A stretch of DNA of 64,000 nt from Sphingomonas sp. (GCA_017304655.1 JAFKLY010000002.1:682001-746000); one strand, 5' to 3'. Counted from the stretch's first letter, positions 45,713-55,715 are shown. A program made the numbers and translations. The notes: a model not told the origin generated them from the letters alone.

Positions 45713-48700
45713 ATGTCTTCTACATTGCGATCTCAATGCGTCCGTTCGGTGCTGGCTTGCACCACGGCGCTCTACATGCTGGCCCAGCCATCGCTGGCCT
45801 TCGCGCAGGATACTGCGGCGCAGGCTGATTCGGGGGATGAACAGGCCATCGTCGTGACCGGTTCGCGCATTCAGCGGCGCGATTACGAAGCGAGCAGCCC
45901 GATCGTCACCGCCGGCCAGGAACTGCTCCAGAAGAGCTCGACGGCCGCGCTTGAAACCAACCTCAACAAGCTGCCGAACTTCACGCCGGTACAGACGCCT
46001 GCTCTGGGCGGCGACATTCAGCCGACCGCGACCAACACGCCCGGTGCCGCCACCGTCTCTCTGCGTGGCCTCGGCACGAACCGCAGCCTCGTGCTGGTCG
46101 ATGGCCGCCGCACGACGCCGGCCAACGCCCTGGGTGTGGTCGACATCAACACCATTCCCGCCGCCGCCATCGAGCGCGTCGAGATCATCACCGGTGGCGC
46201 TTCCGCGACCTACGGTGCGGACGCCGTCGCCGGCGTGGTCAACTTCATCCTGAAGAAGAACTTCCAGGGTCTCTCGCTCGACGGCCAGATGGGTATCTCC
46301 CAGCGCGGCGACAGCCAGGAATATTCCTTCAGCGGCATCATGGGCGCGAACTTCGACGATGGTCGCGGCAACGTCACGATCGGTTTCTCGCTCAACAATC
46401 GTGAAGCTGCCTATCGCCGCGACCGCCAGTGGTTCCGTGACGCGTGGCGCGATCCGCGCTTCACCGGCAACGAGTTCTTCCCGGCTCAGTCTGGCTATCA
46501 GCCGATCGGCAGCAACTTGCCGTCGCAGACCGTCCTGAACACGATCTTCTCGGGTGCGCCTGCGGGTGCGGTGGGCGCAGGTTCGCGTCTCTATTTCAAC
46601 TCTGATGGCACGGCATTCACCGGCTTCTTCCAGAGTCCGGCCGCTGGCGCCTATCGCTTCAAGGGGGATCTGACGGGCCTCAAGTGGAAGCGTCAGGGTG
46701 ACGGCACTCTTGGCCAGAATTTCCAGGACGAGCTGCTGCAACTCCCGCTCGAGCGCTACAACATGTATGCGCGCGGCAACTATGAGATCAACGACTGGGT
46801 CGGCATGTTTGCGCAGGGCACGTTCACGCGTGTCCAGACCCGCACGATCCAGCAGCCTTCGCCGTCGGTCAACGGCTGGTCGGCGTCCATCCCGGTCGAT
46901 GGCCGTGCCATTCCGGCCGAGCTGGCGACGATCCTGGCAAGCCGCAGTGACGGCAACCCGGCGACGACCAACGACGCGACCGCGCCTTGGCAGCTGACCT
47001 ACTATCTCGACTTCATGAACCGTGAAGCGCGGACCGATGTGTTCACATACAACATCCTTGCGGGCTTCGAGGGCAAGATCCTGGGTACCGACTGGACCTG
47101 GGAAATCTACGGCTCGCAGGGCGAATCGGAGACCAACGCTCTCATCACCGGCACGGCGTCGCTCGAGCGCTTCCGTGCGGTGATCTCTGCGCCCAACTGG
47201 GGTGCGGGCTTCAAGTCGCAGGGTAACGCTGCCTTCGGTGGCTTCGGCGCCTCGACCGCGACCTGCACCAGCGGCCTCGATCCGTTCAACAAGAGCAAGC
47301 CGATCTCGGCCGACTGTATCGCTGCGATCAGCGCACCGCTGTCCAACCGCGCCGTGATGCAGCAGACCGTCTTCGAGGGTAACGCCCAGGGCGGCCTGTT
47401 CGATCTGCCGGGTGGCACGGTCCGTGCGGCTGTGGGTGCCAGCCATCGTCAGAACAAGTATGATTTCCAGAATGATACGCTGACGACGCAGGGCTCCTCG
47501 TTCCTCGACCAGACGATCGGCATCTATCCGAGCGGCAGCTCGAAGGGTAAGATCACGGTCAACGAGCTTTATGGCGAGTTGCTGATCCCGGTGCTGCGCG
47601 ACATGTCGTTCGCCAAGAGCCTGGAACTGTCGCTCGGCGCCCGTACGTCCGACTATAACACCACGGGCAGCGCCTTCACCTGGAAGGCCATGGCCGACTG
47701 GGCGGTGACTGACTGGTTCCGCATCCGCGGCGGTTACAACAAGGCCATCCGTGCGCCGAACGTTGCCGAGCTCTATCTGGCTCCGCAGCAGACCTTCACG
47801 GCGGCCGGTGGCGGCGACGTCTGCCGTCTCAACAACACGCTCGGCTGGTCGGCCAATACCGCCACCAACCCGAACGCGGCAAATGTGCGTGCGGTCTGCA
47901 CCATCCTCATGAACCAGTCGATCGCTGGCACGTCGGCCAAGTTCTATGGGGACCCGCAGTTCTACAACGCGCTTGGCCCGGCATTCGCGTTCCCGACCCT
48001 GGTCGGCAACCCGAACGTCAAGCCTGAGTCGGCCAAGACCTGGACGCTCGGTGCGGTCATCAGTTCGCCCTCGTCGAACGAGATGTTCCGTCGCCTGCGT
48101 CTGTCGGTCGACTATTACAGCATCCGCGTTGACGACGCGATCGGGCCGCTCACGCTGGATACGGCGCAGCGCTCGTGCTTCGATCCGGTGTTCAACCCGG
48201 CGATCGCCAACAACCCGACGGCGGCTGCGGCCACTGCGGCTTGCCAGGCAATCGGTCGTGTGGCCGGCGACGGTGCGCTCGGCAACGTGCAGGTGACCTA
48301 TCTCAACAATGGTCGCTTCCGCACGCGGGGCATCGATCTCCAGCTCGACTGGGCTTTCCCGGTCGGTCCGGGCACGTTCAGCCTGAACACCGTGTTCAAC
48401 TATCTGATCACGCTCAAGTCCGCTCCGCTTCCGCTCTCTGCCGGCGCGGCCGGCAAGCTGGTCGAATATGCGGGCACGCTGGGTCCGGCAGGCAGCAATG
48501 CCATCGCCGAAAACGGTCTGAACCCGGGCGCCTTCCGGTGGAAGATGTTCAACACCTTCGGCTACTCGGTTGGCCCGGCGTCGATCTCGCTCCAGTGGCA
48601 GCATCTGCCGGCCGCCAAGTCGATCGCTTACACGTCGACCCCGACCACGCCGTTCGTGGGCGCACCGGCCTACGATCTGTTCAACCTGAGTGGAACGTTC

Positions 48701-48886
48701 ACGATCACGAAGAACGCGACGCTGCGCTGGGGCATCGACAATCTGTTCGACAAGGCTCCGCCGCTCGTCGAGTACAACGCATCGACCACGGGCCTTGCCA
48801 ACGGCATCGGCGCCAGCCCGTTCAATGCTTACTTCTACGATCTGAACGGCCGCCGCTTCTACGTCGGCGCGTCCTTCAAGTTCTGA
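45713..48886 (+). CDS. TonB-dependent outer-membrane receptor (large)
   Basis: 1057 residues. A signal peptide (ALYMLAQPSLAFAQ) is followed by a TonB-box region (AIVVTGSRI), a plug domain with LNKLPNF, VSLRGLGTNRSLVLVDGRR and GGASATYGADAVAGVVNFILKK, and a beta barrel ending GRRFYVGASFKF with the terminal aromatic residue. It imports an unidentified substrate using TonB energy. This plug type is abundant in sphingomonads. It is followed by its own terminator and then the PQQ dehydrogenase gene, suggesting functional but not obligatory co-expression. Confidence 0.93.
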   Translation: MSSTLRSQCVRSVLACTTALYMLAQPSLAFAQDTAAQADSGDEQAIVVTGSRIQRRDYEASSPIVTAGQELLQKSSTAALETNLNKLPNFTPVQTPALGGDIQPTATNTPGAATVSLRGLGTNRSLVLVDGRRTTPANALGVVDINTIPAAAIERVEIITGGASATYGADAVAGVVNFILKKNFQGLSLDGQMGISQRGDSQEYSFSGIMGANFDDGRGNVTIGFSLNNREAAYRRDRQWFRDAWRDPRFTGNEFFPAQSGYQPIGSNLPSQTVLNTIFSGAPAGAVGAGSRLYFNSDGTAFTGFFQSPAAGAYRFKGDLTGLKWKRQGDGTLGQNFQDELLQLPLERYNMYARGNYEINDWVGMFAQGTFTRVQTRTIQQPSPSVNGWSASIPVDGRAIPAELATILASRSDGNPATTNDATAPWQLTYYLDFMNREARTDVFTYNILAGFEGKILGTDWTWEIYGSQGESETNALITGTASLERFRAVISAPNWGAGFKSQGNAAFGGFGASTATCTSGLDPFNKSKPISADCIAAISAPLSNRAVMQQTVFEGNAQGGLFDLPGGTVRAAVGASHRQNKYDFQNDTLTTQGSSFLDQTIGIYPSGSSKGKITVNELYGELLIPVLRDMSFAKSLELSLGARTSDYNTTGSAFTWKAMADWAVTDWFRIRGGYNKAIRAPNVAELYLAPQQTFTAAGGGDVCRLNNTLGWSANTATNPNAANVRAVCTILMNQSIAGTSAKFYGDPQFYNALGPAFAFPTLVGNPNVKPESAKTWTLGAVISSPSSNEMFRRLRLSVDYYSIRVDDAIGPLTLDTAQRSCFDPVFNPAIANNPTAAAATAACQAIGRVAGDGALGNVQVTYLNNGRFRTRGIDLQLDWAFPVGPGTFSLNTVFNYLITLKSAPLPLSAGAAGKLVEYAGTLGPAGSNAIAENGLNPGAFRWKMFNTFGYSVGPASISLQWQHLPAAKSIAYTSTPTTPFVGAPAYDLFNLSGTFTITKNATLRWGIDNLFDKAPPLVEYNASTTGLANGIGASPFNAYFYDLNGRRFYVGASFKF

Positions 48887-48903
48887 TCGGACGAGAAAAC
48901 GGG

Positions 48904-48932
48904 AAGGGGGCTGCTCAGCGAGCGGCCCCCTT
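48904..48932 (+). terminator. rho-independent terminator of the TonB receptor gene
   Basis: AAGGGGGC (48904-48911) and GCCCCCTT (48925-48932) form an 8-base-pair stem, followed by TTCCTTT. It lies 18 bases after the receptor stop. Confidence 0.8.
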
Positions 48933-49045
48933 TTCCTTTGCGATCAATACCTATCATAGTATGAAATAGCGGTGCCCGATGCTCGAATCGGGCGCGAAAT
49001 CATAAAGAGAACGGGCCGGCGGCGGCCTGGCGAAGGAGAGCGGAG

Positions 49046-51190
49046 ATGGCGAGGCAGGCTGCACACTTTGCTATGGTGGCGCTGGGCGCGCTGGCGCTGG
49101 CCGGCTGTTCCGGCGGCGGTGCCGGGAGCAGCAAGCCGGATGGTGTTGCCGCGATCGACCAGGCCCGGCTCGACAATGCTGATAGCGACGCCGACAACTG
49201 GCTGACCTACGGCCGCACGAATGCCGAGCAGCGTTTCTCCCCGCTCACCCAGATCAACGACACCAACATTGGCGAGCTTTCGCCGGCCTGGGCCCTCGAG
49301 CTAGACACTACGCGCGGACAGGAAGCGACGCCGATCGTGGTCGACGGGATCATGTACACGTCGACCGCCTGGTCCAAAGTCGTCGCGGTCGATGCCGCGA
49401 CCGGCAAGCAGCTCTGGCAGTTCGATCCGCAGAACGATGGGGCCAAGGCTGCCCATGCCTGTTGCGATGTGGTCAATCGCGGCGTCGCCGTGTGGAAGGG
49501 CAAGGTCTATGTCGGCACCATCGACGGCCGCCTGATCGCCATCGATGCCAAGACCGGCAAGCAGGTCTGGTCCGTCGTCACTGTCGACCAGAAGAAGCCC
49601 TACACGATCACCGGCGCGCCGCGCGTCTTCAAGGACAAGGTGCTGATCGGCAACAGCGGCGCCGAGCTCGGCGTGCGCGGCTACATCACGGCCTATGACA
49701 CGGAGACCGGCAAACTCGTCTGGCGCTTCTACACCGTGCCGGGCAATCCCAAGGACGGGCCGGACGGCGCGGCGTCCGACGATATCCTCGAGAAGCTGGC
49801 CCGGCCGACCTGGTATGGCGACAATTACTGGAAGCTGGGCGGCGGCGGCACCGTCTGGGATTCGATGGTTTACGACAAGGAGCTCAACCAGCTCCTCATC
49901 GGCGTAGGCAACGGCTCGCCCTGGAACCACAAGTGGCGCAGCGCGGGCAAGGGCGACAATCTGTTCCTCTCCTCGATCCTCGCGCTCGATCCGGATACCG
50001 GCAAGTACAAGTGGCACTATCAGGTCAATCCCGGCGAGACCTGGGATTACACCGCCACGCAGCAGATCATGCTGGCAGACCTCAAGATCGACGGGAAGAT
50101 GCGCAAGGTCGCCATGCAGGCGCCGAAGAACGGCTTCTTCTACGTGATCGACCGCACCAACGGAAAGTTCATCTCGGCCCAGCCTTATGCCTATCAGAAC
50201 TGGGCTGTCGGCATCGACCAGAAGACCGGCCGGCCGATCGAAAAGCCCGGCGCGCGCTATGAAAACAGCCCGGCGCTGATCATTCCTTCGGGCATCGGAG
50301 CCCATGCCTGGATGCCGATGAGCTATTCGCCCAAGACTGGCCTCGTCTATATTCCGGCGATGGAGCATCCGCTGGTCTACAGTGATGCCAAGCCGTTCGA
50401 GATTCATCCCGGCCGATGGAACACGGCGGTGTCCTTCCTCGATCCGCCGAAGCTGCCCGGCCTGCCGGACACGATCGAGGGTCGCCGCAAGGCGCTGGAG
50501 GGCATGGTGAAGGGCAAGCTGGTTGCCTATGATCCCGTCACCCAAAAGTCCAAATGGGAAATCAAGCGCGACTGGCCCTGGAATGGCGGCACGCTGGCGA
50601 CGGCGGGCAATCTCGTCTTCGAGGGCACGGCCCATGGCGAGTTCGAGGCTTACAGCGCCGACAACGGCAAGAAGCTCTGGGCGTTCCAGACCAATCGCGG
50701 CGTGCTGGCAGGGCCGATCACCTACCGCGTGAACGGCGAGCAATATGTTGCGGTGATGGCCGGCTATGGCGGCTCGATGGGCATGGCGAGCGGCACGCCG
50801 TTCATGAAGAACAAGATGCCCAATGGCCTTATTATCGCTTTCAAGCTGAAGGGCACGGGCAAGCTGCCGGCCTATACCCCGATCCCCAAGGACAAGCCGA
50901 CGCCGAGCGACGAGGCCTTCACGCCGGCCCAGATCGCGACGGGGCAGAAGTTCTTCTTCACCTATTGCCAGATCTGCCATGGCGGCCCGGTCAATCCGGA
51001 CCTCAAGCGCTCGGCCCTGCTGCGCGACAAGGATGCCTTCCAGCAGGTCGTCATCGGCGGGGCGCTCTCGCAGAACGGCATGGCCAGCTTCAAGGACTAT
51101 CTGAAGCCCGAGGAAGCCGAGGGTATTCGGGCTTATCTCAACCAGCGCGCCAAGGAGCTGCTGGCGGAAGAAGCCAAGGGCGGTAAGTGA
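49046..51190 (+). CDS. PQQ-dependent dehydrogenase, lipoprotein, with C-terminal cytochrome c domain
   Basis: 714 residues. A lipobox ALAGC (Cys21) suggests a membrane-anchored periplasmic enzyme. The eight-bladed propeller contains the vicinal disulfide pair CC (HACCDVVNRG), GNGSPWN and the catalytic aspartate in ETWDYTATQ. The position two after that aspartate is Thr, not Asp, so a calcium rather than lanthanide site is predicted. A heme c motif CQICH lies near residue 643. It resembles type II quinohemoprotein alcohol dehydrogenases; the substrate is unknown. PQQ synthesis genes are not in the window. Confidence 0.93.
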   Translation: MARQAAHFAMVALGALALAGCSGGGAGSSKPDGVAAIDQARLDNADSDADNWLTYGRTNAEQRFSPLTQINDTNIGELSPAWALELDTTRGQEATPIVVDGIMYTSTAWSKVVAVDAATGKQLWQFDPQNDGAKAAHACCDVVNRGVAVWKGKVYVGTIDGRLIAIDAKTGKQVWSVVTVDQKKPYTITGAPRVFKDKVLIGNSGAELGVRGYITAYDTETGKLVWRFYTVPGNPKDGPDGAASDDILEKLARPTWYGDNYWKLGGGGTVWDSMVYDKELNQLLIGVGNGSPWNHKWRSAGKGDNLFLSSILALDPDTGKYKWHYQVNPGETWDYTATQQIMLADLKIDGKMRKVAMQAPKNGFFYVIDRTNGKFISAQPYAYQNWAVGIDQKTGRPIEKPGARYENSPALIIPSGIGAHAWMPMSYSPKTGLVYIPAMEHPLVYSDAKPFEIHPGRWNTAVSFLDPPKLPGLPDTIEGRRKALEGMVKGKLVAYDPVTQKSKWEIKRDWPWNGGTLATAGNLVFEGTAHGEFEAYSADNGKKLWAFQTNRGVLAGPITYRVNGEQYVAVMAGYGGSMGMASGTPFMKNKMPNGLIIAFKLKGTGKLPAYTPIPKDKPTPSDEAFTPAQIATGQKFFFTYCQICHGGPVNPDLKRSALLRDKDAFQQVVIGGALSQNGMASFKDYLKPEEAEGIRAYLNQRAKELLAEEAKGGK

Positions 51191-51196
51191 AAGGAG

Positions 51197-51228
51197 GCCC
51201 GCCCCTGCTCGCAAGAGGAGGGGCGGGC
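51197..51228. terminator. bidirectional terminator between convergent genes
   Basis: GCCCGCCCCT and AGGGGCGGGC form a perfect 10-base-pair stem with a 12-base loop in the gap between the PQQ dehydrogenase and the phosphodiesterase genes. Confidence 0.6.
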
Positions 51229-51233
51229 GTCGC

Positions 51234-52574
51234 TCAGTTCGGGCGGACGGGCAGGGCCGGTGCTTCGGCCTCCGGCAACGTCGCGCCGAGCAGGCCAGCC
51301 AGCGTCGGTGCGATGGCGCGCATGTCGATCACACCCAGATCCTTGCCCTTGGCAATGCTCTTGCCGAGCAGGAAGAAGGACGAACGCAGCGCAGGCGAAC
51401 CGGGGAAATAGCCGTGCATGCCCTTGGCGTGCGGGGCGCCGGCGACAGGGCCCGAGGCGAAAGCGAAGGGCCCGGTCATAGCGCCCGGTGCCAGATCGAC
51501 CAGGAAGCTCGCTTGCGGATTGGCGCCGAGCGCAGCGATTTCCGCGCCCTCGACGATCCGCGCGATCTTCGTCGCCGGATCGGCCTTGAGCGTTTCCAGC
51601 ACGCCGCGCACGCGCGCCTTGAGCGCGGCGTCATCGGGCCGGCGCAGTATGATCGCTGCCGATCCACCAGAGATCCAGGGCGCAGCGTCCCAGTCCGTCA
51701 CCTTGCCGTCCTTCACGCGCAGCAAGCCGGCATCAATGAAGGCGCGGAAGAAATTGGTCTCGCTGGTGATCGTTTCAAAGCCATGATCGCTCACCACCGC
51801 GATTGCCGCATCGGGCTGGGCAGCGAGTTGCGCCGCGATCAGGCGGCCGACGATCGCGTCGATACGCTCCAATATGGCCTGCGCCTGCGGTGATCCCGGC
51901 CCTTCGACATGCTGCTCGTGATCGAGCGCAGTGAGATAGACGGTGGCGAAACCCGGTTTCTCATCCTGCAGCAGGCGCACAGCGAACCGGCCGCGTTTCT
52001 CGTCGCCGTCGATGCTCTCGTCGATGCCGGCGGCATAAGGCTCACCCAGCGAGGCTTCCAGCCGGGCGACCAGGCCGGGCGAAGCGAGGGCGGCGACCAG
52101 CTTGGCGTCGTCCGGGGTACCTGCGCGCCAGATTTGCGGCAGGTTCCAGCGGACATGGGCGCCGACGCTCACCGGCCAGTGGACGTTCGCCGTCACCAGC
52201 CCGGCCTTGCCGGCGGCATCCCACAAGGTGGGCACCTTGATGTCGCTGGCATACCAGTACCAGCCATCATAATTGCGCTGGAAGGGGTCGAAGGTAGTGT
52301 TGCTCACGATGCCGTGCCTGGCCGGGCTGACGCCGCTCATCAGCGTCGTGTGGCTGGGATAGGTGAGCGTGGGAAGCACGCCGTTGACGCCCTGCGCATA
52401 GCTGCCTTCCTTGAGGAAGCGGCGCAGGTTCGGCACCTTGAGGCCGCGCTTGTCCGCCTCCAGCACGTCACCGGGGCGCAAGCCGTCAATGGCAATCAAC
52501 AGGACCGGCTCGGCCCCCGCCGCGACCGGAGTCGCGGCGAGGAGAAGAGCGGCCAGCAAGCCTGGCCGGCGCAT
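51234..52574 (-). CDS. secreted nucleotide pyrophosphatase/phosphodiesterase (alkaline phosphatase superfamily)
   Basis: 446 residues. Signal peptide LLAALLLAATPVAAGAE. The metal aspartate is in LLIAIDGLRP and the catalytic threonine in LPTLTYPSHTTLMSG; further ligands are in ALDHEQHVEGPGS, VSDHGFE and the late KGMHGYFPG histidine. This set defines the NPP branch, which cleaves phosphodiesters or pyrophosphates. Location is probably periplasmic. Its start overlaps the stop of the second TonB receptor by one base (TGATG), so they are co-translated and should share a substrate. Confidence 0.92.
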   Translation of the reverse strand: MRRPGLLAALLLAATPVAAGAEPVLLIAIDGLRPGDVLEADKRGLKVPNLRRFLKEGSYAQGVNGVLPTLTYPSHTTLMSGVSPARHGIVSNTTFDPFQRNYDGWYWYASDIKVPTLWDAAGKAGLVTANVHWPVSVGAHVRWNLPQIWRAGTPDDAKLVAALASPGLVARLEASLGEPYAAGIDESIDGDEKRGRFAVRLLQDEKPGFATVYLTALDHEQHVEGPGSPQAQAILERIDAIVGRLIAAQLAAQPDAAIAVVSDHGFETITSETNFFRAFIDAGLLRVKDGKVTDWDAAPWISGGSAAIILRRPDDAALKARVRGVLETLKADPATKIARIVEGAEIAALGANPQASFLVDLAPGAMTGPFAFASGPVAGAPHAKGMHGYFPGSPALRSSFFLLGKSIAKGKDLGVIDMRAIAPTLAGLLGATLPEAEAPALPVRPN

Positions 52575-54829
52575 CAGAACTTGGCCTTGAGCGTGACGAA
52601 AACCTGCTGCGGCGCGCCGACAAGCAGGGTCTGCCGATCGCCGCTGTTGCCGAAGCCGCCCGAGCCGACCGTGCTGATATATTGCTTGTCGAACAGGTTG
52701 GTGGCGTTGAGCTGGATCTCGTAGCGCTCAAGGAAGCGATAGCCGAGCGTCGCGTCGACCAGCGTGCGGCCGGGCACATATTGGTCGTTCAGATAGGTGA
52801 AGTAGCGCAGCGACATGTAGTTGAAGCCAACCCGGCCGAACAGCGCGCCGTCGTCATAGCTCAGCTCGCCGCGCACCATGCTGCGGGGGGTGTCGACCAC
52901 GGTCTTGCCCTTGGTTGCGGCGAGGAGCGTGCCCGAGATGTTGAACACGTCGTTCTGATAGGTCGCGTCGGTATAAGTGTAGGAGCCGAACAGGCGGAAA
53001 TTGCTGCCCAGCTTGAGTTCACCGGCTGCCTCGAAGCCAATGGCCTGCACGCCGCCGACATTCTGCAGCGTTGAGGCAGCGCCCACGATGCTCGGGCCAG
53101 TCGCGACCGATAGCAGGCGATTGCGGAAGTTGACGAGGTAGAAGCCTGCCGTGCCGTTGAAGATGGAGTCATGATAGCGCAGGCCGAGCTCGTAGGTGTC
53201 GGACTGCTCAGGCTTCAACTTGTCCTTGATGCCGTCAAAGCCGGCTTGGTTGGTGCTGAACGGCCCGGTTGACGTGGCTGAAGCAAAGGCGCGCGTGACC
53301 TGCGTGAAGCCGCCGAAGACCTCTGCCTTGCTGCTCAGTGCGACATTGAAGCCGGCATGCGGCTGGAACCAGTCGGTCGCCTTGATCTTGCCCTGAGGGA
53401 AGCCACCGGCGACGACGGCAGTCGCCTTGTTGGTGACCTGATAGCCCTTCCAGCCCAGATTGACCGTCAGGACGCCGAGCGCGATCTTGTCCTGCACGAA
53501 GTACTGGAACGTGTCCGTGTCGAAGTTGAACTCCCACTGGGTCGCGAAGGGGTTCTTCGGAAAACGGCGATGGTTGAGCGGCTCGGTGCGGCTCGGATAA
53601 GCATAGAAGCGGCGAGCCTGATTGAACTGGTTGTTTTCATACCAGGCGCCCACGGTGATGTCCTGCCCGCCAATCTGCGCGTTGACGTTGCCGAAGAGGC
53701 CGGCCCGGTCGATGTCATATTCGGTCGTGCGCATCGAGATGGGCACGCCATTGGGGCTGGGGACATAAGGCGTCGCCCAGGTGCCGACGCCCTTGTTGTG
53801 GTGATAATAGGTCTTCAACTGGAGCTTGATGGTGTCGCTGAGCGGCGTGCTGTACCCGACGGCGGCCAGCGTGTCCTTGCGCAGGCCGGACGCGTCATAA
53901 TATGCATCGTCGGGCGAGGTTACCTTGTCCGGATAGACAGTACCGGCGGCGGCATTGGAGATCGGGGCGCCGGTGTCGCCGCGATTATTGGCGATATCGG
54001 CATAGCGCAGGGCGCGGGCATAATCGGGCGCCGTGTTGTCCCAGCCGTAGCCGAGGCGCGCGAGCATATCGAGCGACATGTCCTGATAGTCCTGCTCGCG
54101 CCGGTCCGAATAGCTCAGCCATCCGTCGATGATGCCTGCACCCACCGGGATCACGACCTTGGCATTGACCAGATGCTGGTCCTGCGTGCCCTGCCCCTTA
54201 TATTTGTCCGTGGTGCCATAGCCGTAGGAGATGAAACCGGCGATGCCGCCCGGCTGGCCGAGGTCGAGGCGAACGAAGCCGCGCATCGTCTCATTGCTGC
54301 CGTATGTCGCGGCGGCTTGTGCCGCGAAGCGATCGGCCGGGGTGGCTGAGAAGGTTTCCACCGTGCCACCCAGATTGTTGGTCGACTGGGTGCCGATCGA
54401 ACCCGCGCCCTGCGAGACGCGCACGCTGCCGATATTTTCGGGGCTGATCACGCGGCTGATGTGCAGGCCGTTGTGGTTGCCGTAGCTCATGTCGCCGAGC
54501 GGTATGCCGTCGAAGGTGAAGCCGAGCTGGTTCTGGTTGAAGCTGCGGATGGAGACGCGCGTCGACCACTCGTAATTGCCGAAAGGATCGGCGGACTGGA
54601 ACATCACGCCCGGAAGCTTCTCGATCGCCTTGAGCGGGCTGGTGCCCGGCGTGAGGGTGACGATGTCGGCGGCCTTGATTTCCTGCACCTGGCGTGTTTC
54701 GCCGCGACCGAAGACGACGATCTCTTCACCGGCGGATTCCGCGTCTTCGGGCGCCTGCGCCTGAGCGGCGGAGCCGAAGAAGGCGAGGCTGGCGGCGGAC
54801 GCAAGCAGGCATGCGATTCGACGAGACAT
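52574..54829 (-). CDS. TonB-dependent outer-membrane receptor coupled to the phosphodiesterase
   Basis: 751 residues. Signal peptide LASAASLAFFGSAAQAQ, TonB-box EEIVVFGRG, plug segments KAIEKLPGVMFQSADPFGNYEWS and VSIRSFNQNQLGFTFDGIP, and a barrel ending VFVTLKAKF. The start at 54829 begins the signal peptide and has AAGGGG upstream. Ligand unknown; coupling to an NPP-type phosphodiesterase suggests a phosphate ester or phosphodiester compound. A TGTC/GACA inverted repeat at 54923-54938 lies upstream but matches no box I can name. Confidence 0.93.
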   Translation of the reverse strand: MSRRIACLLASAASLAFFGSAAQAQAPEDAESAGEEIVVFGRGETRQVQEIKAADIVTLTPGTSPLKAIEKLPGVMFQSADPFGNYEWSTRVSIRSFNQNQLGFTFDGIPLGDMSYGNHNGLHISRVISPENIGSVRVSQGAGSIGTQSTNNLGGTVETFSATPADRFAAQAAATYGSNETMRGFVRLDLGQPGGIAGFISYGYGTTDKYKGQGTQDQHLVNAKVVIPVGAGIIDGWLSYSDRREQDYQDMSLDMLARLGYGWDNTAPDYARALRYADIANNRGDTGAPISNAAAGTVYPDKVTSPDDAYYDASGLRKDTLAAVGYSTPLSDTIKLQLKTYYHHNKGVGTWATPYVPSPNGVPISMRTTEYDIDRAGLFGNVNAQIGGQDITVGAWYENNQFNQARRFYAYPSRTEPLNHRRFPKNPFATQWEFNFDTDTFQYFVQDKIALGVLTVNLGWKGYQVTNKATAVVAGGFPQGKIKATDWFQPHAGFNVALSSKAEVFGGFTQVTRAFASATSTGPFSTNQAGFDGIKDKLKPEQSDTYELGLRYHDSIFNGTAGFYLVNFRNRLLSVATGPSIVGAASTLQNVGGVQAIGFEAAGELKLGSNFRLFGSYTYTDATYQNDVFNISGTLLAATKGKTVVDTPRSMVRGELSYDDGALFGRVGFNYMSLRYFTYLNDQYVPGRTLVDATLGYRFLERYEIQLNATNLFDKQYISTVGSGGFGNSGDRQTLLVGAPQQVFVTLKAKF

Positions 54830-55108
54830 GGAGAACCCCTTTTTTGTGTCTTGAGGGTGCCCCGCTAGGCGTGCTTTGTTTCGCCGCGATGGATTATTTG
54901 TTGCATCGCAGCGGCCAAATAGTGTCAGTTTTGCGACATTTATGATCTGACGCTGTGCCAATGCCGAATGCGCTCGCCGCAGATCGGGCAAAATACCGGC
55001 CGCGGGCTTTGTGATCGAGCAAATCGATTTTTGCCTTGAGTTTAATCAATTTTGCGCGCGTGGATCGAGCGCATATGTGCACCCTGCATTTCACAAAGAG
55101 GAGCCGAC

Positions 55109-55672
55109 ATGAGTCTCGTCAACACACCGATGAAGCCGTTTTCCGCCACTGCCTTCAAGCAAGGCAAGTTCGTCGACGTCACGGACGCGGACGTGAAGGG
55201 CAAGTGGGCGGTGTTCTTCTTCTACCCCGCCGACTTCACCTTCGTTTGCCCGACGGAGCTGGAAGACCTGGCCGACATCTACCCGACCCTGCAGGGCATG
55301 GGCGTGGAAGTCTATTCGGTCTCCACCGACACGCATTTCTGCCACAAGGCCTGGCACGACACCTCGCCGGCGATCGGCAAGATCAACTATTACATGCTGG
55401 GCGACCAGAACCACTCGATCTCGAACAATTTCGAGATCCTGCGTGAAGGCGTTGGCCTTGCTGACCGCGGCACGTTCGTGGTCGATCCGCAGGGTGTCAT
55501 CCAGCTCGTCGAAGTGACGCCGGAAGGCGTTGGCCGCAACGCTGCCGAGCTGCTGCGCAAGATCAAGGCGCTGCAGTATTGGGCGAGCCACCCGGGCGAA
55601 GTGTGCCCCGCCAAGTGGGAAGAAGGCGAGAAGACCCTCGCGCCTTCGCTCGACCTCGTCGGCAAGATCTAA
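55109..55672 (+). CDS. ahpC: alkyl hydroperoxide reductase subunit C (peroxiredoxin)
   Basis: 187 residues. The peroxidatic cysteine is Cys47 in FTFVCPTE and the resolving cysteine is Cys166 in GEVCPAKW, the typical 2-Cys arrangement. It reduces hydrogen peroxide and organic hydroperoxides. AGAGGAG precedes the ATG at 55109. ahpF follows after a gap holding a hairpin and a palindromic repeat, so expression of the two may differ. No convincing OxyR site was recognised upstream. Confidence 0.97.
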   Translation: MSLVNTPMKPFSATAFKQGKFVDVTDADVKGKWAVFFFYPADFTFVCPTELEDLADIYPTLQGMGVEVYSVSTDTHFCHKAWHDTSPAIGKINYYMLGDQNHSISNNFEILREGVGLADRGTFVVDPQGVIQLVEVTPEGVGRNAAELLRKIKALQYWASHPGEVCPAKWEEGEKTLAPSLDLVGKI

Positions 55673-55682
55673 GACTGCTTCG

Positions 55683-55709
55683 CGACGGGGTCGCGTTGCG
55701 ATCCCGTCG
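55683..55709 (+). terminator. hairpin after ahpC
   Basis: CGACGGG (55683-55689) and CCCGTCG (55703-55709) form a 7-base-pair stem, extended inward by CGC/GCG. It lies 10 bases after the ahpC stop and is followed by a pyrimidine-rich tract. It may limit read-through into ahpF. Confidence 0.55.
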
Positions 55710-55715
55710 TTCCCT

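Noticed and set aside
45695..48604. Minus-strand open frame of 969 codons opposite the TonB receptor
   Set aside because: Shadow produced by codon bias of the receptor gene; composition is not protein-like.
49046..51190. Lanthanide-dependent (XoxF/ExaF-like) dehydrogenase
   Set aside because: The position two residues after the catalytic aspartate is Thr rather than Asp.
54830..55108. OxyR site upstream of ahpC
   Set aside because: No spaced ATAG/CTAT series recognisable by eye; regulation may still exist.
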